Origin: Tolypocladium sp. Sup5 PDA-1
Taxonomy: Eukaryota > Ascomycota > Sordariomycetes > Hypocreales > Ophiocordycipitaceae
Length of the DNA stretch: 64,000 nucleotides
Direction: 5' to 3'
Assembly (NCBI GenBank): GCA_000750105.3
Contig: JPHH03000009.1
Span: 372,001-436,000 of the forward strand
This document shows, piece by piece, positions 44,888 through 55,511 of this stretch. The notes under the pieces were generated by a model. It made no database searches. It worked only from the letters and a program-made list of their open reading frames with translations, and had not been told where the DNA came from. How positions within the stretch are numbered: position 1 is the stretch's first letter; the number at the start of each line of letters is the position of its first letter. The translations under genes were made by a program, and so were the position numbers.

Positions 44888-45616
44888 TTACGAGTATGAT
44901 GAGTGGGATGGGTACCGTTTCTTTACCGTGAGGGCGTTGAGCGCACGGTAGCCAACGCAGAAACGCAGTCCGCCCCCTGGTTTCCGGACGAACAACACCG
45001 GAGACGCGGCTGGCGACCTTGAGGCTCGTATGAACCCCTTCCTAAGATTCTCTTCTAGATACTCGCGCAAGACGAGCAGCTCGTCTCGCGACGTGTCGTA
45101 CAATGGTCCAAACGGTGGTTCAGAGCCTTCCTTGCGCTGTATTTTATGATCGTACGGACGGTGTGGTGGGGGTTTATCCGCCTCCTTTTTTGAGAAAACG
45201 TTCAGGAATTCATGATACTCCAATGGAAGTCTTTCCTTCGGATCCATGGTAGTTTTAGGGGCCAGAGCTTTCTCGATATCCTTCAACGTGGCGGCGAAGA
45301 TCGTGAAGTTCATTGGAGGTTTCCTTGCTCTGTCTGCCAACCGTGCAAACGGTGCTGCTCCAACCATGCATACGTCTAGTCTCACCGTATCCTCTCGTTG
45401 GCGTGGTAGGCTCTGCACCTCAAGGCAACGGCGCTTGATCGACGTCGTTTGGCGGGTCGGGAAAATAAATTCTGCCTCGGGGAAAGTATCTGTCCATCTC
45501 TTGCCTTTGGTGCAAACACCACTCTTACGTAGTAGTTCTTATCCAAACTTCTACTCATTAAAACCGAGCCCATGGAGAAGGAGGAAGCTATACGTGTGAG
45601 TTCCAACAGGCTGGAC
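44888..45616 (-). mobile_element. Ty3/Gypsy retrotransposon fragment (pol)
   Basis: Minus-strand frames encode the join between the gag-pol middle region and reverse transcriptase. MDPKERLPLEYHEFLNVF and PPHRPYDHKI are the usual spacer before RT in fungal Gypsy elements. SPAASPVLFVRKPGGGLRF and YRALNALTVKKRYP are RT motifs 1 and 2. The sequence breaks off after KKRYP, so the catalytic YxDD motif, RNase H and integrase are missing. A frame change separates the upstream part (about 45410-45616, KNYYVRVVFAPK). The usual VDYRALN appears as VGYRALN. It is a dead, 5'- and 3'-truncated copy. No LTRs were found. Confidence 0.85.
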
Positions 45617-46119
45617 AACGAATTGCAACCCCTCGCAGCTTGCCTTGCCCGGGGATTGAGATTCTGCCATCACCGCCGGAATCGCTCCCATTGTGCGGCT
45701 GGGCCATGTGTTTTGCTATGCTTCTGGGTACATGTCTATGGAGCAGGGGCACGTCTGATGCCCACACCCTCCAGCTTGTTCTCTAAGTCAACAGGCCCAA
45801 CTACCTCATACGAAGGTACGTAGTCCGTACCCAAGTTAAAAGTAGCCAACACCCTGCACATCTGTTCATGGAATTTAACTTACGAACTCTTGGGGAACCT
45901 AGTACCTTACCTTCTAGATACCGATATCCTTTCAGGCTGAGCTCGTAACATTCAGGTATCTACGCGAATCCATCGCTCAGGAGTTAGGCGTACTGATGCT
46001 CAGTTTCCAGAGAGAATAGCTTGTCTTCCTTGAGCGAGTGTTATGGATCGCGGATTCACACAGGAAGCGTTGGAAAAAGCAGTGGGATTCGTACCACTTT
46101 GCTGTGTTTACCTTCGTTC
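45617..46119. other. Spacer between TE fragment and APH relic
   Basis: About 500 bp, AT-rich in its second half, with a TAGTCCGTA element at about 45822-45830. Nothing recognised. Confidence 0.4.
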
Positions 46120-46842
46120 CGATGAGAAAGACTATAGTAATGTCGGGATCGACCACCCACGTGACCGAAGCAAACGCCATGAAGTTCGTTCGCGAGAATA
46201 CCAGCATCCCGGTCTCGGAGGTCTACAACTTGTGCCAAGATGAAGAATCTGGTCTCGTTCGCATCGTCATGGAGTTCATCGAGGGTGATCGGCTAGGCAA
46301 AGCTTGGGAAAACAGGGGTCCGTCGTTCAGCAACGGCGTGGCAATTTCACTGAACTACGGCAGATCAAGAGGACACTCATCAGCAGTGCCGACAGGGCAG
46401 CATGCGGTGGCCAGCGCTTTTACAGCGACCACGGCGCCTTTGGACCTTACAAGGGCGACACGGAGTCCAACAGGGGCCTTGTCAAGGCATGGTCTAGAGG
46501 TCGTAATGACCCTTTCACGCAGCTTCTCTGCAAAATGGTCCTCGAGCTTCTGGAGGGCCATGAAAAATCGTCATGACGCACAATGGCTTTGACGGGAGAA
46601 CATACTAGCTTCAGGATGCGAGGGTTGTCGCCATGCTGAACCAGGAATACTCGGGGTTCTACCTAAAGTATTGGCAATACTGCAAAGCCCTTTGGCGATC
46701 AGACTATGAGGGCAGCTGGATACGGGACAACGCGGTTGAAAGGATCCTTCAGCCAAATTTGAAGGAGCTGGTTGTCATATGGAACAGCTCGTACGCTAGT
46801 GCCAGATATACAGCTGTTTTGGTGCAAAGACTCCGAGGCTGA
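46120..46842 (+). pseudogene. APH-family kinase-like relic
   Basis: Three pieces in three frames follow the order of fungal aminoglycoside-phosphotransferase-like (APH/ChoK) proteins. Piece one ends in DEESGLVRIVMEFIEGDRLG (frame of about 46125-46310). Piece two is ELRQIKRTLISSADRAACGG to LLCKMVLELLEGHE (about 46345-46570). Piece three is IVMTHNGFDGRTY, a TAG at 46606-46608, then ARVVAMLNQEYSGFYLKYWQ (to about 46800). The catalytic loop normally reads HxDFxxxN and the metal site LDWE; here the Asp and Asn positions read Gly and Tyr, and the second site reads LNQE. The gene is thus decayed both by frame and by catalytic residue. The family call rests on MEFIEG, the loop position and overall order. 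Confidence 0.7.
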
Positions 46843-46973
46843 GTGCACATGCTTGTGGCTCGTATACATTATAACTAGTCCTTCCGCTAAAAATACAAGT
46901 ATTAAGGTCACTTCCAACCCAAGACATCCTCGCTCCAATGCCAGCGGATCGCATAACGGAATCTAAGCCCTCT

Positions 46974-48032
46974 CTAAACCGAGCCAAATTCTAGCGCCCC
47001 ATGACCCTGACCATGGAGTCTTCGAACGGTCCCAGCCCGGTGGGACATGTACACGTCGTAATGTCTGCGAAATGCGCGGGTGTGTGTTACCCAGGCTGGC
47101 TCCAGAGGAGAGCCTTCGGGCCCTAGATCCTGCCAGATGCTCACTATGGCGCGCTGTGGTGTGACGTACACGGAGAAGTCGGTCAGGCAGAGAGGACAAT
47201 GGCCGCACTTCTCCTGGCCCATGTCGTGAAAAGCCGCCTCTGTGGTCTCGCCAAGTGTGGTGCCGTACGGCTGGGGAAGCCGCAGAGCCCATATGCTCTG
47301 GCCAGAGCGGAAAAGGTTCGACATGCCTGCCTGACTGGGCGTGCAACGTTGATGTAGGCATACCCTCAACTCGCCAATGGACTCTCTGGTCACCGTGGTA
47401 TGGTTTTCAAGGTAGGAATACACGGACTGAAGTAGATACCTCCCCGCAACGACCTTGGGGAAGACGGTATGCTTGGTATGGAGCAAGTTTGGGAAGCCCG
47501 GTTCGGTGGTAAAGCTGGTTTCCACCGGCTTCAGCAGGGCTTTGAGGTAATCCTGATATGCCTGGTTGGCAGCGTTCATGCGTGCGTATTTGAGCGTGAG
47601 CTGGACATGGCGGTAGTCGAGTCGGATCGACATGAGCCCGTAGCCCCTTTTTCGCAACCGCTGCCATCCCAGAGGGCAAGTCACGTTCCGGGGGTGCTCC
47701 GGAGTGTCGAATGGATGGATGTGGTGAAGCTGCAAGCACACTTCGCATAGCCATCGACCGGGGATGTTTCGGACTCGGTCGACGAGATATTCTAGGCGGT
47801 CCTCGTCCGGTAGGTGTATGAGTGCGCGGAAGTGCGCAAAGACGTGCCGCAGCGGATGGCAGGTCTGGGAGAGAAAGACCTGACTGGCAAGGGGGAGGTG
47901 TTCCGAGATGGGCAATAGCAGTTCAACGGGTAGGTCGAGGATTGGGCAGCCCAGTTTCTGATTTTTCTGGGGCTGTCTGCGCTTGCCAATGAAGAGGCGA
48001 CGCAGCTTTTCGTTGAGGCCGTTGAGGCCCAT
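46974..48032 (-). CDS. F-box protein
   Basis: A single-exon frame of 352 aa from the Met at 48032 (MGLNGLNEKLRRLF). Residues about 32-70 form an F-box: CPILDLPVELLLPISEHLPL then ASQVFLSQTCHPLRHVF. F-box proteins link substrates to SCF ubiquitin ligases through Skp1. The rest shows no WD40 or LRR repeats but has several conserved-looking Cys/Trp positions (PGRWLCEVCLQLHHIHPF, CGHCPLCLTDF), a pattern common in the expanded F-box families of filamentous fungi. The target is unknown. The frame stays open up to 48200 with an alternative Met there (MSRFKARMLP), which would add 56 residues without a domain. This gene is intact although its left neighbour is decayed. Confidence 0.8.
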   Translation of the reverse strand: MGLNGLNEKLRRLFIGKRRQPQKNQKLGCPILDLPVELLLPISEHLPLASQVFLSQTCHPLRHVFAHFRALIHLPDEDRLEYLVDRVRNIPGRWLCEVCLQLHHIHPFDTPEHPRNVTCPLGWQRLRKRGYGLMSIRLDYRHVQLTLKYARMNAANQAYQDYLKALLKPVETSFTTEPGFPNLLHTKHTVFPKVVAGRYLLQSVYSYLENHTTVTRESIGELRVCLHQRCTPSQAGMSNLFRSGQSIWALRLPQPYGTTLGETTEAAFHDMGQEKCGHCPLCLTDFSVYVTPQRAIVSIWQDLGPEGSPLEPAWVTHTRAFRRHYDVYMSHRAGTVRRLHGQGHGALEFGSV

Positions 48033-48863
48033 GATGGGATTAACTGCGGTCTCGGGTGTTTTGGGAGTTGGAAGAAGGGATTGAAGAGATGTTTTGCGAA
48101 CAGGCACAGAGGGCCGGCCACACGTATTTATATACCAGACGTGAGAGTGTGCTTTGGCTTTGAGGCTGCGAGGCAACATCCGGGCTTTGAACCTTGACAC
48201 AACCGGTCAACATTTTGCACGTCAAGGTTCTCACTGCAAAGCTCTGTCGGGAATATGGACCCATAAGAGGCGCTGGTCATTTCCCAAGGAGCGCTCCATG
48301 CGAACCATCCAGAAGAGAGGGCTTGGTTGCCTGGCTCTCAAGTAAGTTAAGTTCATGGCGCATGGCCGGAGGCGTATTAAGATACGCCTTCAACTACCCA
48401 CTTATCACGAATACGCCCATGTGCTCTTTCTCGTAGCTTTAGCCGTTGGCTAGCCCTAGGGCATCGTCATGTGCCTTCCGCGGCTCGTGATGTCTACTAA
48501 TTCAGGGTCGTGGTGACGCGTTTCTGGTGTTGCAGGCAGGAAGTTGAGAGCTGAAATGATGGGGGTTGAGTTCTTAAACCGCGTGGCTACTTGTACCGGC
48601 TTATACCGGGGCGACGATGCCTATACATCAGAACTTGAAGGCATTTCCTTGAACGCAAGATGGTATGCCAGCACGCCCCAAAGTTACAGCACGTCTGCAG
48701 GCCCTGGGTACCGCCGAGAGTGCCTGGCACTCCCCGCCCGGTATTTGGTAGTCCACGGTACATGTATGCAGGTGTATTGCTTTCAAACACCCACTCAGCC
48801 CCAAGTGTATTAATTGTTGTATTCGTCGTTCACGCCATCCAGAGACTATTTAGACCATGACGA
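48033..48863. other. Intergenic region
   Basis: About 830 bp between two minus-strand genes. The 90-codon frame at 48544-48813 shows no family features. Nothing recognised. Confidence 0.4.
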
Positions 48864-49761
48864 CTATAGGAGCAAGACGAATGCCATGAAGGACCCCACG
48901 ACCCCTGCTATCCCCATGTCAACCGTGACCACGAACCCCGAATCTTTTGAAGTCGTCGACTGCGGCCCTGAGCCGGTTCCCGTTTTTGTGGCGCTGGTGG
49001 TGGCATCCCCGGCGCTTGATGTCGTCGTCGCTTTGGCCGTGTACGGGTTGGTCGTGGAGAGGCTCTACACGTCCAACCGCTGATTAGAAGAGATGGTTCA
49101 TCAGCTTCAATTGGACCATTGGAACTTACAAAAAGGTCTTGGCAGCAGTTCGCCTCGTCGCAGACCGTGCCGTCGGTGCAGCAGGATTGCTGCTTGGGAT
49201 CGTAGCATTTCGAGTTGGGGAACTCGCCAGAGCAGTGGTGCAAATTGCTGCCGCCCTTCTGGCAGCACGCCTCAGCAGAGTCTGCTTTGGTACACGTCCA
49301 GGCCAGCCCAGTGCTCGTAGGAGAGGGCGTGGAAGTTGGCGAAGCAGGGGCGCCTGAGGAACCTATTACGCCTGTGCCGCCCTGCGAGAGCGTCAGCTAG
49401 ACAATCGACTCGGCTTCGGGGGGGCAGGACGAACAAGGTCTTTACAGCAAGCATTGGTTTTGCCAACGCAGATCGCTAATAAATAGTCAGTAATTGCAGC
49501 ATTGCCATGGAAGGGGAGCCTACAGGCATCAAGACAGCACTGCTCGTGCTTGGATGGGTTGAAGCAGCCGACCTTGGCGCAGATGATGTTGCCGTCCCCA
49601 AAACACTCTGCGCAGGTGCTTCCCACAGTACAAATGCCATCCCCAAAATCACGAGGGGAAATGTCCCCTGTGTTTCCAGCTCCAGCAATTGGTAGCAATC
49701 TTTGCCATTTCGCGCAGACTGTGTTTGCGACGGCGAGGACTGCGAATATGGAGGGCTTCAT
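48864..49761 (-). CDS. Secreted Cys-rich protein with C-terminal membrane anchor
   Basis: Four exons, 49761-49524, 49475-49435, 49381-49130 and 49064-48864, with introns of 48, 53 and 65 nt, give 243 aa. The N-terminus MKPSIFAVLAVANTVCA is a secretion signal. Two Cys-rich modules follow: CTVGSTCAECFGDG to QCC..CVGKTNACC, then ACCQKGG, HCSGEFPNSKCYD and QSCCTDGTVCDEANCC. Repeated CC pairs suggest knotted disulfide modules. A Thr/Ser-rich region (TTTSSAGDATTSATKTGTGS) and a hydrophobic end (VVTVDMGIAGVVGSFMAFVLLL) suggest a GPI or membrane anchor. The role is unknown; surface adhesion or host interaction is speculation. The model depends on three small introns; the donors GTAGGC and GTTCGT are weak, but each acceptor restores the Cys-rich frame. 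Confidence 0.7.
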
Positions 49762-50879
49762 CGCGACGGGTGATAGTGGCTGCTTCAACGTGTGGGAACG
49801 GAATAAAGACTGATCAGGAACGGAGCACGAGATGGCGCAGTGACGCGTTTTGAACCATTCATTTTGGCTGAATGGAAAATACAATTGCTTGAGGCTCAAT
49901 TGCGGCTTCTCATGGCAGTTTAGACCAAGTAAGCATTACATCCACATCGGCGAGATCTTGGGCCGACTTAACATGGGTTGCCCTTCAGCTCGAGGACCGT
50001 CTAGGGTAAGGGGATGCCGGTCTTGCCGGTCTTGCCGTAGGTTTGCGTTGATGCGTTTTCACAGCCTTGTCTCGGGAGTGATGAATATAAGATCGAATAC
50101 TCGGTAGTGTGCTTCTCCCCCAAGAATACTTGCTGTCGTAATATGAACATGTGTGTGGTATTTCCAGATTCGAGCCGATATGTGAGCACCCATTCGGCTG
50201 AGGTGCGAACCAGGCCCGGGGCATTTCATCGGGGCAGATCAGGACGGCGACAATACATACGCAAGCGTCATCATCCGTGTGTTACGAGATGCGGGATATG
50301 AAATCCTCATCAAAGTTGAGTTGAAGTTGGATGTCTAAAGCTCCAACTTACAAGTTGTCGGGCGGCAGTCCAGTGGAACTCGTCCGCCACAGTTCCACAA
50401 GGCCCAGGGCCCCCGTCCTGGGACCTGCAGAAGGTCCCTTGGACAAACGCCACAAATCCCGCCAAGAGGCCGTGCCCCAGTATTACAACCTGCCATCGAG
50501 TGGAAGTAGAAATATACAGGAACAAGAACAAATGGGAGCAAGTAGAAACATGGACAAGCAATAGAATCTGGTAATAAGAGCGATCTAGGAAATTGTCATT
50601 ATCCCAACTTCGTAACTTACATTAGCAACTGGTGTGAGGGCGAAGGGTTAGGTGCTTGGTACGGTCCACGAATACATAATTATAGAGTTCCTTATCGATA
50701 ATCAGCCCGAGGTCAAATGTCGCACTACCAGCCACCCCAGCCTTGGCAAGACGTGGCCGTCGGGCCACTCTCCCTGATCACGAAGTACCACCTTCAACCT
50801 CCCCGACTTCGCTCTTGGACAGCGTGAACCAGCGCGGGGACCACGAGATGTCTATTGGACCCCGATTGCGACAATTCCC
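49762..50879. other. Divergent intergenic region (1.1 kb)
   Basis: Spacer between the Cys-rich protein gene (minus) and the glutaminyl cyclase gene (plus). No recognisable coding, RNA or repeat sequence. Confidence 0.45.
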
Positions 50880-52089
50880 ATGACAATGCCCCTTCGCAGC
50901 GTCTTCCTCCCGCTGCTGGCGGCGCTTCTGTCGCTCGTCTCCACGACATCTGGGCTCGCGACCCTCGACGACGACGACCTGCGCAACATCCCTTCACCGG
51001 GTGACGACTTCGACATTCACAATGGAAATCTCCTGGCTCCCATCTTGATACCTCGTGTGCCGGGCACCGAGGGTTCCCTCAAGACGCAGAGGCACTTTGT
51101 CGACTTCTTCAAGACGCACCTCCCCGACTGGCACCTCGTCTGGCAAAACTCCACGTCCAAGACTCCCGCGACCGACGACAGGGACGTTCCTTTCTCCAAC
51201 CTCATATTCCAGCGCGATCCGCCTGGGGCCCCGGCGGGGGACGTCTCGAGGTTGACGCTTGTCGCGCACTATGACAGCAAACTCACTCCGACGGGCTTCA
51301 TCGGTGCCACTGACAGCGCTGCCCCTTGCGCCATGCTGCTCCATGTCGCCAGGAGTCTCGAAGATGCGTTAAAGGCCAAGTGGGCTGCCGGCGATGGCTC
51401 GCTTGATGGATTGGAGGGAGCAGAGGGCGTGCAGATTGTCCTGTTGGATGGCGAGGAAGCCTTTGTGGAGTGGACAGACGATGACTCGCTATACGGAGCA
51501 AGGTACGAATGGCGATGGCTTCGTGATACACGGCCATACTGACATATGTTGCAGGTCATTGGCCGCCGAATGGGAAGCGCAATATCACCTTTCCATGTCC
51601 ACCTACCGAACGCCCCTCGATTCCATCAGCCTCTTCGTCCTGCTAGACCTCCTCGGCGAGGCCAACCCCCAGATACCTTCCTACTTCCTAACCACCCACT
51701 GGGCCTACAAGAACATGGCGGCCATAGAGAAGCGCATGAGAGAGCTGGGCGTTCTCGAGAGCAGACCGACTTCGCCGTTCCTGCCCGAACCTGGCAAGCA
51801 CGAGAGCCAGTTCACCGGCTGGCCCGCCATAGGAGACGACCACGTGCCCTTTATGCGCCGAGGCGTCGACATCCTACACGTCATCCCGTCGCACTTCCCG
51901 GACGTGTGGCACAACATGGATGACGACGGCGAGCACTTGGATCTGCCGACGGTGCGGGACTGGGCAAAGATTGTGACTGCCTTTGCGGCGGAGTGGCTGG
52001 ATCTGAAGGGCCACATCCCTAGGAGGGCGGCCACTCGGGAGAAGAGGAGCGAGACGACCGCTGCGACGAGTAAGAGAACGGAATTATAG
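50880..52089 (+). CDS. Glutaminyl-peptide cyclotransferase (M28-like)
   Basis: Cyclises N-terminal Gln of secreted peptides to pyroglutamate; animal-type QC enzymes have an M28 aminopeptidase fold with one zinc. Exons 50880-51502 and 51555-52089 (52-nt intron, GTACGA..TTGCAG) give 385 aa. The N-terminus (LRSVFLPLLAALLSLVSTTS) is a signal peptide, so the enzyme acts in the secretory pathway. Zinc-site candidates appear in family order: the Asp in GATDSAAPCAMLLHVA, the Glu pair in LLDGEEAF, and the His in FPDVWHNMDDDGEHLD. TLVAHYDSK and GDDHVPFMRRGVDILHVIP are further family blocks. The C-terminal tail (RRAATREKRSETTAATSK) is basic and probably disordered. It is followed on the same strand by SWP1, but the 500-bp gap does not suggest a link. 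Confidence 0.9.
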
Positions 52090-52589
52090 CGGCATTGTTT
52101 GTTCAGGAGGGGGCATCGGCGATGAACTGGCGTTTGGAGCAATCTATATATGGGGTACGCATGTGTTATGTGGGAGCAGGTAGAGAAGAGTGCGGTCATG
52201 CTGTGATGAATCGATGATAAGGGTCTTGAAGCTTGGTACATCGTGCTAGATGTGGCAACAACCTATCTTGCCTATGTACATGTAGTCTCGTGCAATTCCT
52301 ACTCAGCTTTGATGTGTTGTCTCACAACCTTTGACATAGATGCCGGAAAAGAACGCTGCTTGTTTACGTTTACAACTGCAAGACTCGTGTGTTGTTGTCC
52401 CTTGTTGGCCAAGTTGTCATACCCATCCCGCATGGCGGCACAGTTCGGGGCGTACGCAACCCGCACCGTGCCCACACCCGCACCAGCCAATCACCGCCGC
52501 CCCTCGCACAACCACGTAACCCTCAATGGAGAGCTCCCCCAAGCTGTCCTCTCCAGCCTCGCTGTCAACCACACACGCCACGAACCACC
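52090..52589. other. Intergenic, SWP1 promoter region
   Basis: About 500 bp between two plus-strand genes. No gene or clear regulatory motif. Confidence 0.4.
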
Positions 52590-53616
52590 ATGCGCTTCCT
52601 GACAGCCCCGACGCTGCTGGCCCTTGCGGCCGCAGCCCATGCCGCATCATCGTGGACTTTCTCCGACGGCACCGTTACCGTGGCGTCGAAGACGGCCGAC
52701 GACGTGGTTGAGAAGTGAGCTCCCGAGCTTCGTGGCATCGCCTCGAGCTGCTTTGCCAATTGGGCAATCGCTGATTGGGGCGCATCACAGGTTTACCGAT
52801 ACCGAGCGAGTGAAGAAGACAGTTACCCTGGGCCATCAGGATACGATCAAGGTGTCCTTGACCACCAAGGAGGGCTCCAAGGCGAAGCGGCCGCACCAGG
52901 CGTTCCTCGTCGTCAAGGAGGCGTCTGGCCTGGAGGCACCGTTCCCGCTTACGGTCAAGGAATCTGGAAAGGGCACGGTCCAGATTGTACGTACGACGGC
53001 AGCGGGTCGAGCGCGCAGCTAGCTAACGAGAATGAAGACCCAGAAAGATCTCCCCGTCCAGCTGCTCCTCTCGCAATCGCCTCTCGAGGCTAGCCTGATC
53101 GTGGCCTCGTCCGGCTCGACCAAGGGCTCGGTAACGCCCGTCTTCGACATTGCCATCAAGCTGGACACCAACGGCCCTTCATCGAGCTACGAAGCGCCTC
53201 TGCGATACGGCAAATTGCCCGAGATCCACCACATCTTCCGCGCGGACCCCAAGAACCCGCCCAAGGTTGTCTCGCTGGTGTTCTCGCTGGCTGTTCTGGC
53301 CACGGTGCCGGCCCTCTTCGTCGGCGTAAGACAGACAAGCATGCCCAGTGGATGACAGGATGCTAACTCGTTGCAGTGGCTGGTGCTCGGTGCGAACGTG
53401 AGCCATATCCAGAAGGCCCTGGGCAGCGCCCCCATCTCGCACGCCGTCTTCTTCGGCTCCATCATTGCCATGGAAGGCGTCTTCTTCCTCTACTACAGCA
53501 GCTGGAACCTGCTCCAGATCCTGCCGGCAATCGGGATCGTTAGCGTTACCGCATTCCTCAGCGGATCAAAGGCCCTGGGTGAGGTGCAGCGCCGACGAGA
53601 GGCGGGTGAGAGGTGA
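52590..53616 (+). CDS. SWP1: Oligosaccharyltransferase subunit, ribophorin II/Swp1
   Basis: A subunit of the ER oligosaccharyltransferase complex that transfers the dolichol-linked glycan to Asn residues. Four exons, 52590-52714, 52791-52986, 53038-53325 and 53377-53616, with introns of 76, 51 and 51 nt, give 282 aa, matching Swp1. A signal peptide (MRFLTAPTLLALAAAAHA) opens the protein. A luminal beta-rich domain of about 150 residues follows. Then come the conserved PLRYGKLPEIHHIFRADPK block and the membrane spans VVSLVFSLAVLATVPALFVG, HAVFFGSIIAMEGVFFLYY and LLQILPAIGIVSVTAFLSG. These are the hallmarks of the ribophorin II C-terminus. The splice sites are all standard and the frame closes at 53616. 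Confidence 0.93.
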
Positions 53617-54174
53617 GCCAAGGAGGCGTAGGCCATCCGCAGCTCAGCTCGCGCATCTGGGGGTTTCTAGGGGCAGGCGATGTGCCATGGGCTGAAAACT
53701 CGCAATGGCTGGTTAAAAGGCGCACGTGAGCCAAAAATGATGTAAAATACGTGTATTTAGAAGGTCTAGACTCTGTGGGTTAGAGAAGCCGGGTCGTTGC
53801 GACATGTGAGCCTGTCTGATGCGGTCTAGGATCGTGGAGTGCCTACGGCTTGACTAGGATATGAAGACGTCACAGCTTCGAAACCCGTCGATTGCGCACA
53901 GCCACGTACACAGCGACGTGGCTCCCAACACCCCCAGCAACAGCCCCGTGATGCTAATTCCATAGGTGCCCTATTGGAAGACTTATAGCCTGCATTGGCT
54001 GCTCCAAATCAGGGTTTCGTGTTTGTCTATTACTCTGTAGTCCGTATAAGTCACCCCGCTCGGGGGTCGGACTATCACTCGCGACCGCCCTGCGTATCTA
54101 GCCTCAACCTCGACTCTTCAACAACCTCGGCTGAGATACACGCAGGCTCAGCCTCCCCCTGAGCGCGTACAAAC
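53617..54174. other. Intergenic between SWP1 and hydrolase
   Basis: About 560 bp with a TAGTCCGTA element at about 54039-54047. No gene. Confidence 0.4.
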
Positions 54175-55385
54175 ATGGCGGACATGTAAGAATTCCCACC
54201 GCGGCTCTTTACATTTGAATTGGATGCCGCTTTGGTAGTCATGGGGTGACGAGACGCTTACCTTGCTGGCTCGCAGATCATACAGGTTCCCATCCGTCGA
54301 GGAGACGCTCGCCCACCCTGCCTTCCCAGGCACCATCTGGGCGCTGGAACCGCACCGTCATGGCAAAGTCGCCGTCGCCAAGGACCGCGGCGGGCCCGTG
54401 AACATTGCGTGGGAGATTCACGGCTCCGGGCCCGTCAAGCTCGTCGTGCGTGTGCCGTCCCCCCTCTCACGGCCGTGCTCCTGTTGCTGAATCGTAGGAT
54501 GTGTATGTGCAGTTGATCATGGGCCTCGCCGGCATCAAGACCTCGTGGCAGCGGCAGACGCGCTACTTTGGTCACGACCGCGGGGACGCCTACTCGGTGC
54601 TGCTCGTCGACAACCGCGGCATCGGCGGCAGCGACAAGCCCCTCGCGCGCTACTCGACGAGCGAGATGGCGCATGACGTCGTCGAGGTGCTCGACCACGT
54701 CGGCTGGACGCGCGATCGCGAGCTCAACGTCGTCGGCATCTCGCTCGGCGGTATGATCGCCCAGGAGCTCGCCTGCGCCGTGCCCCGGCGCCTGCAGTCC
54801 CTCAGCCTCGTGTGCACGTCCGCGCACGTCCGCAGCGGCAAGTCCCTCCCGCAGACGCTCGCCGAGCGCGCCGCCATGCTCGTGCCCAAGTCGGAGGAGC
54901 GCGCCATCGGGGATACCGCGCGCCAGATCTTCGTGCCGGGGTGGCTGTCCGCGCCCGACGCCGAGAGCCTCCCCTCGCCGGCCTCCACGCCGCGCTGCGG
55001 GCCGCCACCGGACGGGACCGGCGAGTACCGGCTCTTCGACTCCAACTTCCAGCGCTTCCAGGCGCAGGAGCTGGCCAAGCGGCGCCTCGACGGGGCGTTT
55101 ACCCTGCGCGGCTTCCTGTGCCAGCTCGTCGCCGCCGGGTGGCACTTCAAGTCGGAGGCGCAGCTGCGGGAGATGGCAGACGCGGTCGGGCGCGAGCGGA
55201 TACTGGTGATGCACGGCACGGGGGATAACATGATTACGGTGAAGAACGGGGAGAAGCTGATTGAGATTATCGAACCCGGGGTTGGGCTGGTGGTGGACGG
55301 GATGGGACACGCTCCGATCATGGAGAGGGCTGTGTGGTTCAACGAGCTGCTAGAGGAGAGGCTGGGGGTTTGGTCAAAGCTGTGA
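54175..55385 (+). CDS. Alpha/beta hydrolase
   Basis: Three exons, 54175-54185 (11 nt), 54277-54445 and 54513-55385, give 350 aa. The tiny first exon carries MAD and part of the next codon; the GTAAGA donor and TCGCAG acceptor are strong. The nucleophile elbow is GISLGG with Ser at about residue 137. Other fold marks are LIMGLAGIKTSW (the oxyanion strand), VDNRGIGGSD, an acid candidate in MHGTGDNMI, and the catalytic His candidate in GMGHAPIMER. The acceptor of exon 3 could also be 54497, five residues upstream and in frame; the later site is preferred because of branch-site spacing. No signal peptide is present. The substrate is unknown; relatives include esterases and epoxide-hydrolase-like enzymes. 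Confidence 0.85.
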
Positions 55386-55511
55386 TGGTTGCAATAGACA
55401 GAGACCACGATTTTTGAACGTGTTTGTATATATTTCGTATGCTCGGGACACTCTATGTTCCGCACGTTGTCTATCCAGGGGTAAGAACACCCCCCTCTTT
55501 TCTGTGCCCGC

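Noticed and set aside
50880..53616. Glutaminyl cyclase and SWP1 as a functional secretory-pathway cluster
   Set aside because: Both act in the secretory pathway, but they are separated by about 500 bp with no shared regulation visible; adjacency alone is weak.
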